A stretch of DNA of 64,000 bases from Pseudogymnoascus destructans (lineage: Eukaryota; Ascomycota; Leotiomycetes; Thelebolales; Thelebolaceae), in the NCBI RefSeq assembly GCF_001641265.1, contig NW_020167554.1, forward strand, positions 62,001 to 126,000, given 5' to 3'. Made by a program: the position numbers and the translations under genes. Of this stretch, positions 1 to 12,187 are shown piece after piece (position 1 is the stretch's first letter; each line of letters starts with the position of its first letter). The notes below the pieces were generated by a model, which ran no database searches, had not been told where the DNA came from, and was given only the letters and a program-made list of their open reading frames with translations.

Positions 1-1283
1 CTTGTCATTTTGATTCCCGTTAATGATCGTATGTATAATTCGAGGGACTTTTCCGTCAGTCTTCTAGGCTTAGGTATGCTGTCTGCCCTCCTTGGTATAT
101 CGTCAACCTTACTGGATGCAAGGTAATACTGCGTTGTAATATGTGCCGAACCTCTTGCATCTGTAGACTGAGCTACGTCTGTAGTTGTCGACCGGGTGCT
201 GTACTGGGAAAACGCAAAAGCTCTATTTGTCGAGTTGGAAACTGCCGCCGGGACGATTCGGAAGATGTGTGCTGCTGCCGCCGAGATGCATATCGGCGGC
301 CCTGACAACAATAACGACCGAGTAGATTTGCCCTCCTCAGCTTCGAGAAGTTCGATGTCGCAACCCGTCAGGTTCTTGATATCCATTATATTGTTACCAG
401 GCCCAAGGAGCAATGAGTCAACAGCGTTGTCGGGGACTGAAATCCTAAGAAGAGTGTTCTCAACTCGTTTCGGGGTGTAACGAATAAGGGTCTTGAGTAC
501 TTCTGGAGGACCCCTTTGGGGAAAACCTCTATCCTCGTTCATATTTTCGTGCTGCAATCTGCGTACTTCATCTTGATACCACCACCTCATTTCGACACGT
601 TCTGTCGTCGATAATATCATCCGCACCTTCTGTCCATATGCCACTTTTCTAAACGTATCTTTCTGTATAATTGGGCGCGGATATGCTTGAACAATATTTC
701 GTATTATGGTAGCCCCTGTATCGGCTTGTTGCTCGCTAGTAGTTGGGTATTTGCTCGATTTAGTACGGAACTTGCGAGCCTTCGGCGCCATACCATCATC
801 CTTAATCTTCACGCGACGTATGTCAAGGGCGTCGTTAACGCTTACCACCCGCTGTATTTGCAAACGCCGAGGGTGAGGGTTTTTCTGGTTGCTTCTACGG
901 CCGTTCGGGGACAAGTCGCCTCGAGGCCCTTCATTGTTGCAAATGTCCTTATTACTCGCCGCGTGAGAATATTGCTGTGCTCCCTCCGCTTTTGAAATCA
1001 ATTCATACTCCTGACTGGACGAGCCCGGCGCCACCGGGCGGGTATCAAGGGTGTGGGTATCAAAAGACGACGAAGACGACGACCATGCTTGTTGTGATTC
1101 AGGCGCCGATCGGGAATGGAGTGTCGATTGGCCATTGCGGAGAACCTCTGCTGCGCTTGAACCAAATCCTCGTGCCGTCGGGTATAGAAAGAGCAATGGC
1201 TCGCGAATGTTGCGATGGAGCGTTGGCGAACATCTAGACAGGACTGCCTTGCATATCGAAATGCTACGGCTGCCAGGTACCAT
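1..1283 (-). CDS. Mitochondrial-type KH-domain RNA-binding protein, 3' part off the window
   Basis: Reading the minus strand from ATG at 1283, one frame stays open for about 427 codons and runs off the left edge, so the C-terminus is missing. The first 27 residues lack acidic residues and are rich in Arg, Ser and Leu, which looks like a mitochondrial presequence. A Ser-rich linker follows. Residues about 280-345 look like a KH fold: an Ile/Val-rich strand, then LLLGPGNNIMDI with a GxxG-like GPGN loop, then TGCDIELLE. KH domains bind single-stranded RNA or DNA, so a role in organellar RNA metabolism or translation is inferred. An in-frame TAG lies just upstream of this ATG, which supports the start. 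The gene is divergent from RPC1. I cannot name the family; a PPR-type C-terminus beyond the edge is possible but unseen. Confidence 0.72.
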   Translation of the reverse strand, partial: MVPGSRSISICKAVLSRCSPTLHRNIREPLLFLYPTARGFGSSAAEVLRNGQSTLHSRSAPESQQAWSSSSSSFDTHTLDTRPVAPGSSSQEYELISKAEGAQQYSHAASNKDICNNEGPRGDLSPNGRRSNQKNPHPRRLQIQRVVSVNDALDIRRVKIKDDGMAPKARKFRTKSSKYPTTSEQQADTGATIIRNIVQAYPRPIIQKDTFRKVAYGQKVRMILSTTERVEMRWWYQDEVRRLQHENMNEDRGFPQRGPPEVLKTLIRYTPKRVENTLLRISVPDNAVDSLLLGPGNNIMDIKNLTGCDIELLEAEEGKSTRSLLLSGPPICISAAAAHIFRIVPAAVSNSTNRAFAFSQYSTRSTTTDVAQSTDARGSAHITTQYYLASSKVDDIPRRADSIPKPRRLTEKSLELYIRSLTGIKMT

Positions 1284-1909
1284 GTCCTACAGTCATGACA
1301 TGCAAAGAACCAAGAAGATGGAGGAATTGATGAGTGGTTCTGCCCTGAGATTAACGGCGATTTGGTATGAAGCTTGTCCCTTTCAATTTAGAGCTTCAAA
1401 ATTGTCACTGACGGAGGCGCAAGGCGGTGTGAATTGAAATAAATGAAGACTAGTGTATAATACTGCCATATTTGCGGAAATACTGTACTCCGTACTCCAT
1501 ACTTAAGTACAGTCCATGTGAGTAATTTTTCGCGAATAGCTGAGATAATTATGCCTTTAGTTTTAAGCAATCAACTGTGTCAACTATAGTTTGTTGTATA
1601 TTCTCAGCATGAGGATGCAAATAGACCCTGAGTTTACATGCTGTACTGTAGATACTGTACACTGTAAGTTACTGCTCGCGTAGTTTTGACCAAACATCGT
1701 GGATGATCCTTCGCAATCAGATTAGATTAGATGACACAGTCGTGCCCCACCATCGACTAGTGCTCATGGAAATTTACGCCAAATGCCTCATTGTGACTCC
1801 AACCTTTTACAATCGTCCGGTTCTTGCAGTACTTTCTGTTTATTGAAGCATAATTATACGGTCTTGCGATAATATACCCATGAATTACAGAAGGTAGCAC
1901 GGCGTCACG
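1284..1909. promoter_or_regulatory. Bidirectional promoter region between the KH gene and RPC1
   Basis: These 626 bp separate two divergent starts and hold no credible ORF. The stretch is AT-rich, with several TACTGTA and GTACTCCGTACTC-like runs around 1480-1660. I see no clear TATA box at a fixed distance from either start, so this is a region call rather than a mapped promoter. Confidence 0.4.
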
Positions 1910-4900
1910 ATGCAGCTCACCTCTTCTGGCATCGAGCCTGTTCGCTCGAGTGGCCCTGCAGTCAAAGAGCAGGTTGTGGATAAGATCCCCAAGCGCTTTA
2001 AAGAGCTTAAATTTGGAGTCCAGTAAGTCATAATGCGACTGCTGCTTCTGTATATTTTTGCTCAAACTGACTACTTAGGTCCACGCGCGATATTGTAAAC
2101 CAAGGAGTCCTTGAGGTCTCTGATCGCATGCTCTACGATGTCGAGAAGAATCGCAAACCCGTCCCGAATGGAGCCGTAGATCCTAGGCTGGTGAGTCGTA
2201 TATCAACTTTCTGATCATAACTGCAGCACTAACGTCGCTTCTAGGGTACCTCGAGCAAGACCGGACGATGTGAAACATGCGGCGAAGGACTGAATAATTG
2301 CAACGGCCACTTCGGCCACGTCAGATTGGCCCTCCCGGCGTTTCATATCGGCTACTTGAAGCTTGTGATAGCTATTCTACAAGAGATCTGCAAGGATTGC
2401 GCCCGAGTGTTGCTCACCGAGAGCGAGCGCCGACAATTCCTCAAAGAGCTACGACGACCCAATATCGACAATTTGAAACGCACCCAAATCTGTAAAAAGA
2501 TCAACGCCCAATGCCGGAAGGCGAAGACTTGCCCATACTGCAGCGCAGTCAACGGTCAGATTCGGAAAACTGGGGTATTCAAGCTTACGCACGACAAATT
2601 TTTGGCCTACAACAAATCTACTGCGGCGAGAAAAGTTATCCCCCCAGAGAAGGCTGCCTTTGACAAGTCGTTTGTGGAGGCAAAGAAGACGAATGCTGAA
2701 TTGGATAAACACCTTAAAAAAGCAATGGACGACTTGAACCCTCTTCGCGTTCTGAACCTCTTCAGGATGATCACGCCAACAGACTGCGAGTTGCTCGGAA
2801 TCAATCCATCCGAAGGAAGGCCGGAAATGTTCTTGTGGCAATATGTGCCTGCTCCTCCGATTTGCATTCGGCCCTCGGTGGCTCAGGATGGTGCCAGCAC
2901 TGAAGACGATTTAACGTCCAAGTTAGGTGATATTGTTCACATCAGCTCGCTGATCAGGAGTGCCTTGCAAAAAGGACAGCCCATCCAAACAATTATGGAG
3001 CAGTGGGAATATCTGCAGCTTCAAATTGCTATGTATGTGAATAGCGACGTTCCAGGTCTCCAGCAACCGGGATTTGGAAAAGCTATCCGTGGGTTCTGCC
3101 AAAGGTTAAAAGGCAAACAAGGCCGATTCAGAGGCAACCTTTCGGGAAAGCGTGTTGACTTTTCTGGGAGGACCGTAATTTCCCCGGACCCCAACCTTAG
3201 CATTGAAGAAGTTGCGATCCCAATTCTTGTGGCCACCAACATGACTTATCCAGAACGAGTTCATGACAGGAACATCCATAAGCTGAGGGAATGCATAAAG
3301 CGTGGACCCGGTAAATGGCCAGGAGCCAACATCGTCGAAAAGAAGATGGATGGGCGGAAGGTCTCACTGAAGCATGCCGATCGGGAATACACGGCCAACA
3401 CTCTCCGCGTTGGTGACGTTGTCGAGAGGCATCTGGAAGATGGAGATATCATCCTCTTCAACCGCCAACCGTCGCTACACAAACTTAGTATTATGAGTCA
3501 TTACGTCAAAGTTCGACCATGGAGAACCTTTCGATTCAACGAGTGCGTCTGTGGCCCTTACAACGCAGATTTCGACGGCGATGAAATGAATATCCATGTC
3601 CCGCAAACCGAAGAGGCGAGAACAGAAGCTATCAACTTGATGGGTGTGAAGAACAATTTGTGTACGCCCAAAAGCGGAGAACCTATTATTTCGGCCACCC
3701 AAGATTTTATTACGGCCGCCTACCTTCTCAGTAGCAAAGAGAACTTCTTCGACCGGAAAACGTTTGCACATCTGTGCATGTACATGGTAGATGGAAAAAT
3801 GGATATTGATATTCCGCCTCCGGCTATCATAAAACCGGAAGCTCTCTGGACGGGGAAACAGGTCTTCAGTGTTCTCATGCGCCCTAATAAGACGTCTCCT
3901 GTGAAGGTTAATCTTGATGCGAAGTGCCGAGATTACAAAGCAGTTGCCGGACAGGCCCCAGATATGGATCCGAATGACGGATGGCTCGTTGTCCGTAACT
4001 CAGAGGTTATGTGTGGTAGAATGGACAAGACGACCGTTGGATCGGGAAAGAAAGACTGTATATTTTATACCATCCTAAGAGATTTCGGACCCGATCATGC
4101 AGTTTTGGCGATGAATCGACTTGCGAAGCTGTCAGCAAGATATTTGACTAATCGGGGCTTCTCAATTGGCATCAGTGATGTATATCCAAGCAAAAGTCTT
4201 GAGGATCAGAAATTGGCTCTTGTCACAAAGGCGTATGCCGAATGTGACGATCTCATTGTCCAATTCAAGTCAGGCAAGCTGGAGAAAGCAACTGGCTGCA
4301 ATATGGAAGAAACATTGGAGAATAAGATTTCTGGTATTCTCAGCAGAGTAAGACAGCAAGCTGGAGAGTTCTGTATCAATACACTAAGCAAGTGGAACTC
4401 GCCACTGATCATGGCTAAATCCGGATCTAAAGGCTCAAACATCAACGTTGCTCAAATGGTCACTCTTGTCGGACAGCAAATGATTTCAGGAGCCAGAGTT
4501 GCGGATGGATTCCAAGACCGTACTCTGCCTCATTTCCCCAAAAATGCACGTCAACCGCCCTCAAAAGGATTCGTGCGCAACAGCTTTTTTGGCGGCCTCA
4601 CTCCTACCGAGTTTCTTTTCCACGCCATTTCGGGTCGTGAAGGTCTGGTCGATACTGCTGTAAAGACCGCCGAGACTGGTTACATGTCCAGACGTCTAAT
4701 GAAATCCTTGGAAGATTTGTCTACGCAGTATGACGACACCGTTAGGAATTCGTCTGGAGGTATCGTTCAGTTCCAGTTTGGAGCTGATAAACTTGATCCC
4801 GTTGATATGGAAGGCAGCGCTGTGCCCGTGCATTTCGATCGAACATATACGCATGCTGAGAGTTTGACATGGGATAACAACGACCCTGCTCTCCTGCCAT

Positions 4901-6456
4901 ACGAGATTACGGCCCAATGCGCGGCACTCCTCGAACCTGAGAAAGCCAAGCTTACGAGACGTGGCCTACTTCACAACGAGAAACTGGAGTACAACGACCA
5001 GAGCGACTATGCAATTGATGAACTTGAAAGTGCCCGAGGTTTCGTTAGCGAAGTAAGCAAATACGTCGGAAGGCTGGCACAAAAGCTCTCTCAGGCACGA
5101 AAAAGGGCTGGGTTGCCAGAACTGACAGAAAACCCAAGCCTTTCTGATATACATTATAACCCCGCTACTGAAGACCAAACAAGACGAAACCAAATGGACC
5201 GAGTTGCAAAGGTTTCGGAAGCTACATTGGCCAAGTTCATTGAGCTCTGTCTGACAAAATACTTGAAGGCACATGTTGAACCAGGGCATGCCGTCGGAGC
5301 TGTTGGAGCCCAGTCTATTGGTGAACCTGGAACGCAGATGACGCTGAGAACTTTCCATTTTGCTGGTGTTGCCGGTATGAGTATCACCCAGGGTGTGCCC
5401 CGTATCAAGGAAATCATCAATGCTTCGAAGCTGATCAGTACGCCTGTAATGACGTGTCCCCTGGAAAACCCGCATGATATTGTTGCAGCACGCGTCGTCA
5501 AGGGTCGTATCGAGAAGACTTATATCTCAGATTGCATTCGATTTGTCGAGGACATGTGGTCAGCCAAGAGCGCAACAATTTGTTTGTCGGTGGATGTTCA
5601 AGGTGTCAGCGAGATGCACCTTGATATCACCACAGCGGATATCGCGAATGCTATTCTGAGGAATAAGAAGCTGAAGATACCCAACGACGCACTCGACATT
5701 ATCGGCGACGATATCTTCGTTCGTGTTGCTCACGGTTCCAACACTGGTACCTTTGGTCGCGGCGGCGCCGCCAAGAAGTCGACCGATGAAGCATCCGACC
5801 TCCTCCTCCGCGTCAACTACCTAAAGCGCACTATCCCCACCATCCCCGTCTCCGGCTACCCAGAGGCTACTCGAGCCATTATCCAGCAGGACAAGGGAGA
5901 GCACACCGTCCACGTCGAAGGCTACGGTCTTCGCGCATGTATGACCACCGAAGGTGTCATTGGTACTAGAGTCACAACCAACAGTGTTGTTGAGTGCAAC
6001 CAAGTCCTCGGTATTGAAGCGGCGCGAACCACTATTGCCAATGAGATTGAGAGCGTGATGAGCGAAATGAATATCGATCCGCGTCACATGCAGCTGTTAG
6101 CTGATGTGATGACATACAAGGGTGAGATTTTGGGAATTACGCGCTTTGGTCTTAGCAAGATGAGGGATTCCGTACTGCAGCTTGCGTCGTTCGAGAAGAC
6201 GCCCGATCACTTGTTTGATGCGGCAGCAGGGATGAAGAAGGATGCCATTGAAGGTGTTTCGGAGTGTATCATTATGGGACAGACGATGAGTGTCGGCACT
6301 GGCGCATTCAAAGTTGTCCGGAAACTTGGCCTGAAAGACACTGATGTGAAGGCGAAGCCTACCTCGTTTGAGGATCTGTGGAAGTGGGAGCTGGGAGAGC
6401 GGAAGAGGGAGCTGAAGGATGCGGAGATGGCGGATGTGGATATGAATGGAGTTTGA
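1910..6456 (+). CDS. RPC1: DNA-directed RNA polymerase III largest subunit (RPC1/RPC160)
   Basis: This is the catalytic largest subunit of nuclear RNA polymerase III, which transcribes tRNA, 5S rRNA and other small RNAs. The model has three exons: 1910-2022, 2079-2190 and 2245-6456. The introns are 56 and 54 bp with GTAAGT and GTGAGT donors, and the second has a CTAAC branch point. The product is 1478 residues; yeast Rpc160 is 1460. Visible landmarks are the N-terminal zinc-binding CETCGEGLNNCNGHFGH, the clamp region, the Mg-binding active site NADFDGDEMN at residues 515-524, and the trigger-loop/bridge region around GAVGAQSIGEPGTQMTLRTF. Exon 3 alone would start too late and miss most of the N-terminal zinc site, so the spliced start at 1910 is preferred. 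No breaks are seen. Confidence 0.97.
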
Positions 6457-6753
6457 TGGGATGAGGTAAAAAAGACAATATCTTGGGAGTTAATGGCTAA
6501 GGCGAGTTCTGAGCGGTTTTTATCAGCGTTGCATATATATGTTGGAGTTTAATGGGCCCGGTGAGTCGGCCAGTGGGGAGTATCTGAGATGATAGAAGAA
6601 GATATGAGAATCAAATGATATTCATGTCACGATACTTTTTCAACTGTCACTACGTCACATGCAAAGTCACCACGAGGTTTTAAATGTGATTTCGGATATA
6701 TATCAAGCCATATACAGTTCTTAAAAGGTTACTCCTACTCCCCAGCGACGAGA
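6457..6753. other. Convergent 3' ends of RPC1 and the 6754-7323 gene
   Basis: These 297 bp lie between two converging stop codons. The sequence is AT-rich with TATATAT runs, and I see no ORF. It probably holds both 3' untranslated regions. Confidence 0.5.
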
Positions 6754-7323
6754 TTACTTGCTGCTTCCCCCAAACCAGCCAGAGATACCGCTCTTCGCCT
6801 TCGTAGCCTCCTTCTCGACCGTGGCATCGAACTTGTCGAGCTTAGCCATGGCCTCCTTGCCCGCCTCTTTGCGGTAAGAATCCAGCGACTCCCCAGTCTT
6901 GTTAAGCTCCTTGCGCGCCTTCTCAGCCTGGTCTTGTCAGTATACTGCCCTGGGGGTGAGACTGTTGGGAAGGACATACGGCGTTGTCGATCTGCTGGCC
7001 CTTCTCGGTGGCCCATGCAGCGGCCGTCTTCTCGGCTTCCTTGCCACGGCCGGGGAGCTCGCCCTTAACACGCGCGGAGGCAGATGAGAGATCCGCTGGG
7101 GGTGGAGGGGTTAGCAGGCTGTCATATGGTCGCCGGTTTTCAAGGCGACAGATGCTTGCGGAGAGTGATGAGGGGAATGCATGAGTGGATGTGGGGCTGG
7201 CTTACCCTCGAACTTCTTCTCTGCTACCTTCGCATTACCGCCGGACTGGTAAAGGTAGTAACCGACACCTGCTGCGGCGGTCAGGCCGATAGCGAGAGGG
7301 ACGCGGGACTTTGGCTGGGCCAT
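6754..7323 (-). CDS. Small membrane-anchored helical protein (fungal calcofluor-hypersensitivity-type family)
   Basis: The three exons on the minus strand are 7206-7323, 6980-7095 and 6754-6927, joined across introns of 110 and 52 bp with GTAAGC and GTATGT donors. The product is 135 residues. Residues about 8-28 (VPLAIGLTAAAGVGYYLYQ) form one membrane segment. The rest is Lys/Glu/Ala-rich amphipathic helix with LEA-like character, ending in a Gly-rich ISGWFGGSSK tail. I recall similar small Eurotiales proteins labelled calcofluor white hypersensitive protein; biochemical function is unknown to me. Reading frame and phases fit at both junctions. It is divergent from the dysferlin-domain gene at 8032. 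Confidence 0.8.
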
Positions 7324-8031
7324 TTTTGATGTGGTTGTTGGTGGTTGGAGGAGAGGGTTATATTAGTGTTGATATGATAATGAAGCAGTCGCTGGACAAT
7401 TGTGGTCAAGATACAGAGTTGTTTTTGAAGAGAAGACGTCAATGGTCCTGTTACAAGCTGTATGATTCGTCCATTTGGGATCCGGGTGAGCGACATTATC
7501 TACGTCATTGATTTGTTGGTTGCACGCGATTATGGAATTAGAGCTTAGTCTGTATTGATTACGAATACTGAACGCTAACCATATACGATCCAGTGCGGGG
7601 TTTTGGAGTGAAGATCCTCCGCCTTGGCACTACAGAGCACGTGATTAGAGTCTACACGTGATGCGTTACTCTACTTTCCTGGTGGGGAATTTGCCTGGTA
7701 GCTGTTACTTGGACGCTTGTGTTTTTTAGGAGAGTCGCGTCTCGTCACTCTTCGCTATACGGAGTATTGTGTTATGCATATTTGTTAATTATTCGTTCTT
7801 TGGAAGTTCCGTGATTTGACCCAATCGGTAGCTTGTTCGCGATCATTGTTATCTCGCTGTGCGACTTGGGACCTCGAGACAAAGCCAAAACGACGGCTAC
7901 CCACGGCCACAGCTCCGCCTCGCCCCCTATCTCCCGTATATGGTGCAGATTCACATATCCAACAGCTTTCTAGCTGTCCCGTGAGCTTCAAGGTGCAGCG
8001 AGCATAAGCTATCTTCCAACGAACCCCCACA
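7324..8031. promoter_or_regulatory. Bidirectional promoter region
   Basis: These 708 bp separate the divergent starts at 7323 and 8032. The stretch contains CACGTG-like motifs near 7640-7660 (GCACGTGATT and ACACGTGATG). ORFs in it are short and overlap on both strands, so I call none of them. Confidence 0.4.
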
Positions 8032-9567
8032 ATGACCACCTTATTTAACGCGGTCTCACACGCTTCCAGCCGCCGCCCGATTGCCTTACGCGACGAGGAC
8101 TATGACCATGAAATCCACCTCGTCGACCAGACCAATCTATCTCGAGTAGGCAGCCGTTCTTTCGAAATCCCCCGCAGCGACGACGAGTCTTCTGTGACCC
8201 CGCAAACATCGCAAACCCTACTCTCTCGCCGCCATAGCTTCGACCACGGGAAGCGCTCCTCGAGGATCAGGAGCGGGATCGAGCATAAACGGTGGAGGAA
8301 GAAATGGACCGAAGAGCGGGCCGGTGAGCGTGCAGGCCAGCTCATCACAGACGACGATACCAGCCTGGATGTGACCCCGACGAAGAGCACAGGAGTGCGC
8401 GTTATTGTGTCAGGCGGCGATGGAGAGAATAGCAGGTCTGGCCGCTCGAAGCACAAAGCAGTGCTGCCAGTGACCATAGACCGCTCGCCAACCACCTGCA
8501 CGCCAGAGTCGGCAATCGATGTCCTCTACGAGAATGAACGCGGGGGCTTCCTCTGTGGGCATCCTTTATTCAGCTTTCGCGCCCTTGGCATGTTCGATGC
8601 CGCTCCATGGACAAACATCGCCTTCAAACCATCCGCAACAAATATAAAAAATGCGCAGGTGCCTGATCCAGGCTGGGCCTGGGCCTGGGCTGACTGGGTC
8701 GTTAACCACGATCCCGATAACGAGATCCTTGACGACGAGGGCTGGGAGTACAGCTTTATGTTCAGTAAACGTTGCAGCTGGCACGGCCCGACCTGGTACA
8801 ACTCTTTTGTTCGCCGCCGCGCGTGGATCCGAAAGCGCGTGCGCATGCACCACGAAACGGACACTGAAGACCCGCACAGACTGACCGCAGAGCATTTTGC
8901 GGTGCATCCGGATACGTTGAGCACCGCGAGTGCCAGCGTGAGTCGGCGCAGCTCGAGACGTGAGATGGTGCAGGGGAAGGCAGAAGAAATAAAGGATATT
9001 GAACAGGTGCTAGCAGCGCTGAAGGCATGCAGGATTGATCGCGAGAAGAGCGAGGTTGTAGAGGCGTTTGTGAAAGGGGGTAAGGCGGACTTGAAGGACC
9101 TTGCGGGGAGGATGCATGATGTTATGGGTATGTTTATCTTTCAGGCGTCACGGCGGACTCTGCTTGCGCATCTGACTACGGCATTGGATGAGACTTCAAA
9201 AGAGCAGAAAAAAGTAGAAGAGAAGGGTAAGGCTGCAAGCTCGGAAGACGATAAAAGGAAGGAGAGGCTCAATCATCTACTTAAAGCAGTCGAGGCCGCG
9301 GATGGAGAAGTTAAACGGCTGGAGTACTGGAGTGACATCAAGGGCGTTACGGAGGAAGGAATGGCGAAAGGCGCGGTAGACGAGGAACAGGGCTGGGATC
9401 CGGCGTGGACGGGTTTGGATACAAGTGCACCGCGGGATGTGATAAAGGAGGCGCAAATGCCAGGAGTTGATAAGGGCCCAGCTAAACGAGCAGTGGAAAC
9501 TGCGGGTGGTAAACCGGCAGTGGCGGAGAAGAAAGGGAAGGGCAAAGAGAGTGGGGAGACACCGTAG
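8032..9567 (+). CDS. Dysferlin (DysF)-domain protein, peroxin/Spo73-like
   Basis: This is a single-exon 511-residue protein. Residues about 165-282 match the DysF fold: GHPLFSFRALGMFDAAPWT, then WAWAWADWVVNHD, a WEYSFMFS strand, then WHGPTWYNSFVRRRAW with its tryptophan and arginine clusters. DysF domains occur in fungal peroxisomal membrane peroxins (Pex30/Pex23 group) and in the sporulation protein Spo73; transmembrane segments typical of Pex30 are absent here, so a soluble or peripheral Spo73/Mug65-type protein is more likely. The N-terminal 130 residues are Ser/Arg-rich and probably disordered, and residues about 385-430 are Lys/Glu-rich and predict as coiled coil. No breaks are seen. Confidence 0.82.
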   Translation: MTTLFNAVSHASSRRPIALRDEDYDHEIHLVDQTNLSRVGSRSFEIPRSDDESSVTPQTSQTLLSRRHSFDHGKRSSRIRSGIEHKRWRKKWTEERAGERAGQLITDDDTSLDVTPTKSTGVRVIVSGGDGENSRSGRSKHKAVLPVTIDRSPTTCTPESAIDVLYENERGGFLCGHPLFSFRALGMFDAAPWTNIAFKPSATNIKNAQVPDPGWAWAWADWVVNHDPDNEILDDEGWEYSFMFSKRCSWHGPTWYNSFVRRRAWIRKRVRMHHETDTEDPHRLTAEHFAVHPDTLSTASASVSRRSSRREMVQGKAEEIKDIEQVLAALKACRIDREKSEVVEAFVKGGKADLKDLAGRMHDVMGMFIFQASRRTLLAHLTTALDETSKEQKKVEEKGKAASSEDDKRKERLNHLLKAVEAADGEVKRLEYWSDIKGVTEEGMAKGAVDEEQGWDPAWTGLDTSAPRDVIKEAQMPGVDKGPAKRAVETAGGKPAVAEKKGKGKESGETP

Positions 9568-9732
9568 AGAGCGGCCTGGCGCATGGACACGTGGGATTGA
9601 ACAGCATCTTATACCCGTTGAATAATCATATTGACAATAACCTACCTACGATAATTTGGAAACGTCTGTCGCGTGTGCACCGTAAAGTCAAACCCCAGGT
9701 TCGCCCCTTCGCCCTCACAATACCTATTGAAA
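9568..9732. other. Short convergent intergenic gap
   Basis: These 165 bp lie between the stop codons of the DysF gene and the next minus-strand gene. I see no gene or repeat in them. Confidence 0.5.
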
Positions 9733-11723
9733 TCAAGACTCATAAAGCGCGATCTCTTCACCTATCCTAGGATTGTTCCACCAAACGAGGACCCCATGAT
9801 TCGGAATATCTTGCCACTTTCTTTCTTCTCCCCTAGCATTGAATGGCGGTATTGTTTCGACGGCCCCGATATAAGGGTGGTTATAATAACGCTCATCTTC
9901 ATCACGGCATATCTCGATCCTAATAGGGGCGGCGATTATATCGGAAACTGTTAAGTCCCAGCGGAATTGCCCCAGAGATTCTATATGCCCGTCGCTGTAG
10001 TGTAGGATGAGTCCAATACGCGGATGGTTTCGCTGTTCCTTGTCTTGACAAAATTGTACCCCGGTGAGGCCTTCCACTGGAGCCTTTGTCAAGTACCATT
10101 CATCATGATGATAACCATAGGTAAATAATTCACGAGGAAACGGAGGGGTCGGATACAAATACAGTTCGGAGCTTGGTATTTGGTTGGTTGGCTTCCTCGC
10201 GCGGTGAGAGTCGCATATAACTCCAAACTCCGTGATGTATGGTGATATCGGATCGAAACCGTTGTGGAATATCCCCGAGATAGCACCGTCGCTACTTCTA
10301 AGAAGAGAACGAGACTGATGGGGCCTCATTTGAGAAATAGGCTGACGATGTATATCTTTAGAAGGTATATATGCCCCGAAAGTTACCGTTCTGCGTAGAG
10401 ATGTTTCGAGCTATAATAGCAAAGTTAGTCTTGATTAGTGCGTTTGAAGAGGAACACCTACAACAATCGACGGGCCACAGGATGGCCAATATCCATCAAC
10501 AGTCCCATATTTGCGGGTCCATACGTCGGTTATAGATTCGCCGGGATTGATGGGAAAGTACATCCAAGTGAGAAAAGAGTCCGAGTACTGTTGCTTCACA
10601 TGGGAGATGAAACGCCTGTAATCCACTGATAAACCAGTGAAGGGATGGAATCCAATATTATGATCATTAAAGCGGCAAACGGTAAGACCTTTGACGCCGG
10701 CATCGAGCTGTGTATAGTGAAGCCAATTATGCCCCCGCTTTAAGCTTTCAATGCAATCCATATTATACGGCGAGACCAAAGGCGGACATGGAATGGACCA
10801 CGGCCCCATTTCAGGACTCCGATCAGTTGTAGTTGACCGGACTCTACGAAGAAAGAACCCCTAGGTTAACTTTAGGAGAGATTTCCCAGAGACCTAGCAG
10901 AGAGGAATCTCACATTATATAAGACCTCGATTTCGGCGTCCAATGATGCATTAGGTTCGCCAAATACTTCATACCATGCAGATCCATCTGCCGATAGCTC
11001 TAAACCGTCCACAATAGGTCGTATATTGCGGATTCCCATGTGGTCTTTGGACACAATAAGTCTCCGCGTGTTGGGCGGCAAACCAAGCAATTCCCCAGGG
11101 AAACCTTCATCCGAGGGTTTTCCAAATGGCACATTGCTGATTTTCGAAATATAAGAAACACCTCGGAATTCTATTCTTGTCAAGAAGACAGGCTTCGACG
11201 TAGTGACTCGTTCACACCTGTCCTCACAGCCACGCTCCCACAGGTCAAACAGTCGACGAGTTTCGCCGAGCACTATCAACCACCGGCATTCCCCCAGATA
11301 ACGCAAGATCATACGTAAGACTTCCTCAGGTAGCCTCCTCAACAAAGCTTGGCTGAAGCAGCCCTTCAGTACAACTTTCGTGTGCTTACCAAAAAGAAGC
11401 CCCTCCCTCATGGATTCGCGGATTCCTTTTTTATACCTAGGGGCCGGATATGCAGAGTTAGTTGCCTCGTAAAATTCCCTGATTTTCCTCTTATCTGGGA
11501 CCTCTGCAGCGGTGTAGGTACTAGCTAGATTATAATAACAGTTCTCATGATACCAGAGTAACTGATGTGATTTTCTGGCGTGAGGACTGGCTCGTGGATC
11601 GTCGTTAATAGCCGCTTTGCCTTTTGTAATAGTTTGAGACCCATAACGCCCAACTATTACTTCCCCCCGGCATATAACACATGTATATGGATTATAAAGG
11701 TTGTTAGGATAGTGGTTGACCAT
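9733..11723 (-). CDS. Hypothetical fungal protein, three exons, 628 residues
   Basis: Three ORFs join into one gene: exons 10914-11723, 10462-10860 and 9733-10410. The introns are 53 and 51 bp, all in phase 0, with GTGAGA and GTAGGT donors and TTAAC/CTAAC branch points. The N-terminus has CVICRGE followed about 50 residues later by WYHENCY, a possible zinc site. The middle has a Leu-rich F-box-like stretch near residues 135-150 (LPEEVLRMILRYLGECRW). The C-terminal half is beta-rich, with repeats of the type GVQFCQDKEQRNHPRIG and LILHYSDGHIESLGQFRWD. I recall related anonymous proteins in Eurotiales but no function. Read unspliced, the locus would look like three broken genes; splicing restores one open frame. 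Confidence 0.78.
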
Positions 11724-12187
11724 GTTGTGTTAGAGTTCGAACAGTAGCTTGCCATTTGAGAGCGACGCGGTCGAGGTTTCCGGTTGTCGGTCTATGTGAT
11801 GGATGCCTTGGAGTGATTAGGCGACAACAAACAGCCAATTGGAACTATTTGCAAAGTACCCAGGTCCTTTGCCAGAATATCGTAGTCGCATATGTCACGC
11901 GAACATGCAATTCAACATATCAGACCCCGCGAAAGGAGTGTGGTATTCCAATGTACATATGCTGGACATACAGGCCCAGCTGGCTTGGATGCCGACAGGA
12001 TATCCATGCCAGGTCAAACCAACCCCGTCTCGAGCATAGCATCAGTAATCGGGGCGCAGGTAGCTGAAGGGAGTAGAGGGCATATTACCGCGGTAGGCGC
12101 CTCGGACCATGCCATACTACAGTTCGGCTTCCAGCAACAGCTGTGACAAAGCAGTGGACTCGTTGCTTATTATTACCGCAATCAATG
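11724..12187. other. Promoter side of the hypothetical gene and junction with the gypsy relic
   Basis: This stretch of 464 bp has no supported gene. The right part directly abuts the truncated integrase ORF, and no LTR is found here, so the 3' end of the gypsy element is missing. Confidence 0.45.
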
